Shown here: one piece after another, positions 5,534 to 9,459 of the stretch
Layout of the letters: each line of letters starts with the position of its first letter
How positions within the stretch are numbered: the first letter of the stretch is position 1
Assembly: GCA_905214365.1 (NCBI GenBank)
Contig: CAJMMH010000090.1
Coordinates: 1-9,459 of the forward strand
From: an uncultured bacterium
GTDB taxonomy: Bacteria > Bacillota > Clostridia > Lachnospirales > Lachnospiraceae
DNA length: 9,459 bases
Direction of reading: 5' to 3'
Notes under the pieces: generated by a model
Seen by the model: only the letters and a program-made list of their open reading frames with translations
Databases searched by the model: none
Told to the model about the DNA's origin: nothing
Position numbers and translations under genes: made by a program

Positions 5534-6673
5534 TTATTCGTTGTCTCCGGTATCGTCGGAAACCTTCTCACCGGTATTGATCCAGCGCAGATATGCGCCG
5601 ATGAAATCATCCAGACTGCCGTCAAGAACGCTTGCCGCGTTTCCGTTGGTCTGGCCGGTCCGGTGATCCTTGACCATCGTGTACGGCTGAAGGACATAGG
5701 AACGGATCTGGCTGCCCCACGCGATATCACGTACCTCGCCGCGGATGCCGGAAAGCTTCTCAGCATTCTCCTGCTGCTTGAGCATATACAGCTTTGCCTT
5801 CAGCATCTGCATTGCTTTATCCTTATTCTGGAACTGGGAACGCTCATTCTGGCAGGTAACAACGATTCCGGTCGGGAAGTGCGTGATACGGATTGCAGAA
5901 GACGTCTTGTTGATATGCTGTCCGCCTGCGCCGCTCGAACGATAGGTATCGATACGGATATCATCATCCTTGATCTCCACATCCAGATCTTCCTCAATAT
6001 CAGGCATAACATCACAGGATACAAAGGAAGTCTGACGCTTGCCCGCCGCATTGAACGGAGAAATGCGAACCAGACGGTGAACGCCCTTCTCTGACTTCAG
6101 ATAACCGTACGCGTTTTCGCCGTTTATCTGGATCGTAACAGACTTGATTCCTGCTTCGTCGCCGTCAAGGAAATCAAGCACCTCAACGGAAAAGCCCTTG
6201 CGCTCCGCATAACGGGTATACATGCGGTACAGCATGCTCGCCCAGTCGCAGGCCTCGGTGCCGCCCGCTCCGGCATTCAGACGCAGAATCGCGTTGTTCT
6301 TGTCGTATTCGCCGTTCAGAAGCGTGCTCAGACGCAGCTGCTCAAATGCCTGCTGGAACTCTGTCAGAGACTCCGCAACCATCTCAACCGCATCCGGATC
6401 ATTCTCTTCATTTCCCATCTCAATCATCAGTCCGATATCCTCGAACTGTGCTTCCAGATCGGAAAATGTCTTTACGGTATCCTGAAGGTTTTTCAGTTCC
6501 TTCGTCATCTTCTGGGAGCGCTCCACATCATCCCAGAAATCCGGCGCCTCCATGTAGCGCTGAAGCTCCGCAATCCTTTCCTTCTTCGCATCAAGGCTCA
6601 GGGACTTTCCAAGATCCTTTAACGGAGCCTCAAGGGTGGAAAGCGTATACTTATACTGGTCTAACTCTACCAA
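5534..6673 (-). CDS. prfB: Peptide chain release factor 2 (RF2), without the programmed frameshift
   Basis: RF2 recognises UAA and UGA in the ribosomal A site and triggers release of the finished protein. The 379-residue product has the RF2 anticodon tripeptide SPF at 205-207 (within 'ISPFNAAGKRQTSF') and the catalytic GGQ at 250-252 (within 'SSGAGGQHINKTSS'), the same number as in Escherichia coli RF2. A helical N-terminal domain covers about 1-110. Many prfB genes need a +1 frameshift at codon 25-26 (CUU UGA C). Here the frame is open throughout: codon 25 is CTG (Leu) and codon 26 AGC (Ser), followed by 'LDAKKER' as in other RF2 proteins. The start is TTG at 6673, with AGAGG eight bases before it; an ATG at 6698 is out of frame. 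It lies 71 bases after secA with no terminator between them, as in Bacillus secA-prfB, so the two are probably co-transcribed. Its own stop is TAA. Confidence 0.96.
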   Translation of the reverse strand: MVELDQYKYTLSTLEAPLKDLGKSLSLDAKKERIAELQRYMEAPDFWDDVERSQKMTKELKNLQDTVKTFSDLEAQFEDIGLMIEMGNEENDPDAVEMVAESLTEFQQAFEQLRLSTLLNGEYDKNNAILRLNAGAGGTEACDWASMLYRMYTRYAERKGFSVEVLDFLDGDEAGIKSVTIQINGENAYGYLKSEKGVHRLVRISPFNAAGKRQTSFVSCDVMPDIEEDLDVEIKDDDIRIDTYRSSGAGGQHINKTSSAIRITHFPTGIVVTCQNERSQFQNKDKAMQMLKAKLYMLKQQENAEKLSGIRGEVRDIAWGSQIRSYVLQPYTMVKDHRTGQTNGNAASVLDGSLDDFIGAYLRWINTGEKVSDDTGDNE

Positions 6674-6681
6674 TGCTTTTT

Positions 6682-6686
6682 CCTCT
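6682..6686 (-). promoter_or_regulatory. Ribosome binding site supporting the TTG start of prfB
   Basis: AGAGG on the minus strand, eight bases before TTG at 6673. No in-frame ATG or GTG near it fits the conserved RF2 N-terminus. Confidence 0.65.
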
Positions 6687-6744
6687 ACTTTCTTTCATAT
6701 ACTCCATTACAGTTCACACGCTGCGAAAATCAGGAATACATGTA

Positions 6745-9327
6745 TTACTCTGCGAAACGTCCGCAGCACTGCTTATACTTCTTTCCGGAGCCGCACGGGC
6801 ACGGATCGTTCGGCTGAATCTTCGGAGCCTTGCGGCGTACCGGAGCCTTTGCGGCTGAGTCGTCCTTATTGGTTCCGGTTACCTTTGCAACCTGCTCACG
6901 CTCTGCCGGAGCCTCGATCTTCGCATGCATCAGGACACGAACGGTATCCTCGCGGATACTTGCCATCATCGCGTTGAACATATCGTAACCAGCAAGCTTG
7001 TATTCATTCAGCGGATCTCTCTGCGCGTACGCCTGCAGGCCAATACCCTGGCGCAGCTGCTCCATATCATCAATGTGATCCATCCACTTACGGTCGATGG
7101 TCTTTAACAGAACCACGCGTTCAAGCTCACGGATTTTTTCCTCTTCATCAAACTCGGCTTCCTTCTTCTCGTATGCCTCAACCGCCTTCTCCTGCAGCCA
7201 CTCAGTCAGGCCCGCCTTCGTTACCGGCTTACCCTGGGTCTGGAATACATCCATAGTAATCTGATCCATCGGAATGATGGCTCTCAGCTCCAGATTCAGC
7301 GCCTCTAAGTTCCAGTCCTTCGGATCCTGCTCGTCGGCAATACAGCCGTTGACTGCCGATGCCGCGATCTCTCTCGCCATCTTCAGCACAACCTCGCGCA
7401 TGTTGTCATTGTCAAGCACGCGGCGGCGCTCCGCATAGATGATCTCACGCTGCTCGTTCATAACCTCGTCGTACTTCAGCAGATTCTCACGGATTCCGTA
7501 GTTGTTGCCCTCAATCTTCTTCTGCGCCTTCTCAATTGCGCTGGACAGCATCTTATGCTCAATCTGCTCGCCCTCCTGTACGCCGAGCGCATTGAACACA
7601 CTCATAATCCGGTCAGATCCGAACAGGCGCATCAGATCGTCCTCCAGAGAAATATAGAAACGGGACTCACCCGGATCGCCCTGACGTCCGGAACGTCCGC
7701 GCAGCTGGTTATCAATACGGCGGGACTCATGGCGCTCCGTACCAACGATCTTCAGACCGCCGAGCGCTCTTGACTCCGCGTCCAGCTTAATATCCGTACC
7801 ACGTCCTGCCATATTGGTCGCAATCGTTACGGATCCATGAATACCGGCCTTGGAAACGATCTCTGCCTCCATCTCATGGAACTTTGCGTTCAGAACCTGA
7901 TGCGGGATTCCGCGGCGGCGCAGCATCGCGCTGAGCATCTCAGACGTATCAATGTTGACAGTACCAACCAGAACCGGCTGACCCTTGCGGTAGGTTTCCT
8001 CTACCTCATTCGCAACCGCATTGAACTTTTCTTTCTTTGTCTTGTAAACGGCATCCTCATGGTCAATACGGGCAATCGGACGGTTGGTCGGAATGGAAAT
8101 AACATCCATGCCGTAGATGTTGCGGAACTCGCGCTCCTCTGTCAGCGCTGTACCGGTCATGCCGCTCTTCTTTGCGAACTTATTGAAGAAGTTCTGGAAG
8201 GTAATCGTTGCGAGTGTCTTGCTCTCGCGCTTTACCTTGACATGCTCCTTCGCCTCGATCGCCTGATGCAGACCGTCTGAATAACGGCGGCCCGGCATGA
8301 TACGTCCGGTAAACTCATCAACGATCATAACTTCGTCGTCCTTTACGACATAGTTCTGATCGCGGAACATCATGTAGTTCGCCTTCAGCGCCATAATCAT
8401 GTTGTGCTGGATTTCCAGGTTCTCGGCATCCGCCAGGTTCTCAATATGGAAGAACTCCTCAACCTTGTGAACACCCTGCTCCGTCAGGTTAACCGTCTTA
8501 TCCTTCTCATTGACAACGAAATCACCAGTCTCCGTGATCTCCTCACCCATCAGAGCGTTGACCTTGGAGAACTCGCCGCTTGCCTCGCCCTTCTGCAGGC
8601 GCTTCGCAAGAATATCGCAGACCTCATACAGCTTAGTGGACTTGCCGCTCTGACCGGAAATGATCAGCGGAGTACGCGCTTCATCAATCAGGATGGAGTC
8701 AACCTCATCAATGATCGCATAGTGCAGGTCTCTTAAAACAAGCTGCTCCTTATAGATGACCATATTGTCACGCAGATAATCAAAACCAAGCTCATTGTTC
8801 GTGACATACGTAATGTCGCAGGCATATGCCTCCCGGCGCTCATCATTGTTCATACTGTTCAGAACGCAGCCAACCGTCAGTCCAAGGAAACGGTGAACCT
8901 TTCCCTCGTTCTCCGCGTCACGCTGCGCCAGGTAATCATTGACGGTAACGACATGAACGCCCTTGCCTTCAAGCGCGTTCAGATAAGAAGGAAGCGCCGC
9001 CACGTTCGTCTTTCCTTCACCGGTTCTCATCTCGGCAATACGCCCCTGATGAAGGATGATACCACCCATCAGCTGCACCGGATAGTGTTCCTCTCCAAGT
9101 ACACGTCTAGACGCCTCACGCACAGTCGCATACGCTTCCGGCAGCAGATCATCCAGTGTCTCGCCCTTTGCCAGCCGCTCCTTAAACTCCGCAGTCTTGT
9201 CGTGCAGCTGCTCATCGCTGAGCTGCATCATCTGCTCTCTCATTCCGAGAATCTTGTTTACTGTCGGCTGAATGGCTTTGATCTCCCGCTCACTGTGCGT
9301 GCCGAAGATTTTTGTCAATATGCTCAT
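6745..9327 (-). CDS. secA: Preprotein translocase ATPase SecA
   Basis: SecA is the motor that pushes unfolded preproteins through the SecYEG channel, cycling between cytoplasm and membrane. The 860-residue product has the full domain order. In the first nucleotide-binding domain are Walker A 'MRTGEGKT' (100-107) and the DEAD-type Walker B 'DEVD' (207-210). The preprotein cross-linking region is at about 225-370 and the start of the second nucleotide-binding domain at about 420. It carries 'TNMAGRGTDI' (504-513) and the arginine-finger motif 'QLRGRSGRQGD' (541-551). The helical wing and scaffold regions follow, and 'DPCPCGSGKKYKQCCG' (841-856) is the zinc-binding SEC-C tail with Cys843, 845, 854 and 855. 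The tail binds SecB in proteobacteria; in Firmicutes it contacts ribosomes or lipids. The ATG at 9327 has AGGAGG eight bases upstream. Length and motifs are normal, with nothing broken. It heads the visible secA-prfB pair. Confidence 0.98.
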   Translation of the reverse strand: MSILTKIFGTHSEREIKAIQPTVNKILGMREQMMQLSDEQLHDKTAEFKERLAKGETLDDLLPEAYATVREASRRVLGEEHYPVQLMGGIILHQGRIAEMRTGEGKTNVAALPSYLNALEGKGVHVVTVNDYLAQRDAENEGKVHRFLGLTVGCVLNSMNNDERREAYACDITYVTNNELGFDYLRDNMVIYKEQLVLRDLHYAIIDEVDSILIDEARTPLIISGQSGKSTKLYEVCDILAKRLQKGEASGEFSKVNALMGEEITETGDFVVNEKDKTVNLTEQGVHKVEEFFHIENLADAENLEIQHNMIMALKANYMMFRDQNYVVKDDEVMIVDEFTGRIMPGRRYSDGLHQAIEAKEHVKVKRESKTLATITFQNFFNKFAKKSGMTGTALTEEREFRNIYGMDVISIPTNRPIARIDHEDAVYKTKKEKFNAVANEVEETYRKGQPVLVGTVNIDTSEMLSAMLRRRGIPHQVLNAKFHEMEAEIVSKAGIHGSVTIATNMAGRGTDIKLDAESRALGGLKIVGTERHESRRIDNQLRGRSGRQGDPGESRFYISLEDDLMRLFGSDRIMSVFNALGVQEGEQIEHKMLSSAIEKAQKKIEGNNYGIRENLLKYDEVMNEQREIIYAERRRVLDNDNMREVVLKMAREIAASAVNGCIADEQDPKDWNLEALNLELRAIIPMDQITMDVFQTQGKPVTKAGLTEWLQEKAVEAYEKKEAEFDEEEKIRELERVVLLKTIDRKWMDHIDDMEQLRQGIGLQAYAQRDPLNEYKLAGYDMFNAMMASIREDTVRVLMHAKIEAPAEREQVAKVTGTNKDDSAAKAPVRRKAPKIQPNDPCPCGSGKKYKQCCGRFAE

Positions 9328-9427
9328 CTATCTTTCCTCCTAATGATTCCGTCACCGGAGTCTTCTTGCTATCTGAGGGCGTGTCGGTATCTCCGGAAAC
9401 TTACCCGTTCTGCCGGCGCCGCCATGC

Positions 9428-9455
9428 TGTCTCTGACAACAGTTTAACAGGTTAA
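9428..9455. promoter_or_regulatory. Two small palindromes and a possible -10 box upstream of secA
   Basis: TGTC-TCT-GACA (9428-9438) and TTAAC-AG-GTTAA (9444-9455) lie side by side 100 to 130 bases before secA. On the minus strand TAAACT (9446-9441) equals the -10 box of the pheB promoter; its -35 box would fall outside the window. Weak evidence. Confidence 0.25.
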
Positions 9456-9459
9456 TTCT

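Noticed and set aside
6651..6698. A 15-codon reading frame from ATG at 6698 overlapping the prfB start
   Set aside because: It is out of frame with RF2 and its GGAG lies only three bases before the ATG. A leader peptide is possible, but nothing supports it.
8893..9447. Plus-strand open frames opposite secA, and similar long frames opposite tex, hom and prfB
   Set aside because: They are antisense shadows of well-recognised genes, without ribosome binding sites or family-like sequence.
1..9459. CRISPR array, insertion sequence, prophage, tRNA or rRNA
   Set aside because: No regularly spaced repeats, transposase-like frames, terminal repeats or recognisable RNA gene sequence were seen on either strand.

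Overview
The window looks like an ordinary core-chromosome stretch from a Clostridia-type Firmicute, most likely Lachnospiraceae. That placement rests on gene content and order (secA, prfB, a PheB/UPF0735 ACT-domain gene, hom, tex), strong AGGAGG-type ribosome binding sites, roughly balanced base composition, and an RF2 N-terminus of the 'MVELDQ' type. No mobile element, CRISPR array, rRNA or tRNA is visible.

Layout, read along the minus strand from right to left: secA (preprotein translocase ATPase, 9327-6745) is followed after 71 bases by prfB (peptide chain release factor 2, TTG start, 6673-5534) and a hairpin that probably ends that unit. A 281-base gap carries a good sigma-A-type promoter with two palindromes. 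This promoter drives a three-gene unit: pheB-like ACT regulator (5252-4797), hom (homoserine dehydrogenase, 4718-3516) and a small DUF2752 membrane protein (3519-3082) whose GTG start overlaps the hom stop. A strong bidirectional terminator (3027-3074) separates this unit from a convergent plus-strand gene (2569-3024) for a small DUF4190-like membrane protein. A gene-free gap of about 400 bases follows, and then tex (S1-domain RNA-binding protein, minus strand from 2165), which runs to the left edge.

The genes fall into three themes: protein export and translation termination (secA, prfB), the branch point to threonine and methionine with an amino-acid-sensing ACT protein (pheB, hom), and two uncharacterised small membrane proteins that share a terminator.

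The most notable points are these. The tex reading frame is cut by an in-frame TAG inside its S1 domain, and recognisable S1 sequence continues in the same frame for 24 codons to a natural TAA. The prfB gene has lost the programmed +1 frameshift usual for RF2: Leu25 is kept exactly at the shift position but the UGA has been replaced by a Ser codon. The pheB-hom promoter is built around two palindromes, and its first gene encodes a protein with an HTH-like segment plus an ACT domain, which suggests autoregulation. I saw no clearly new multi-gene system here.
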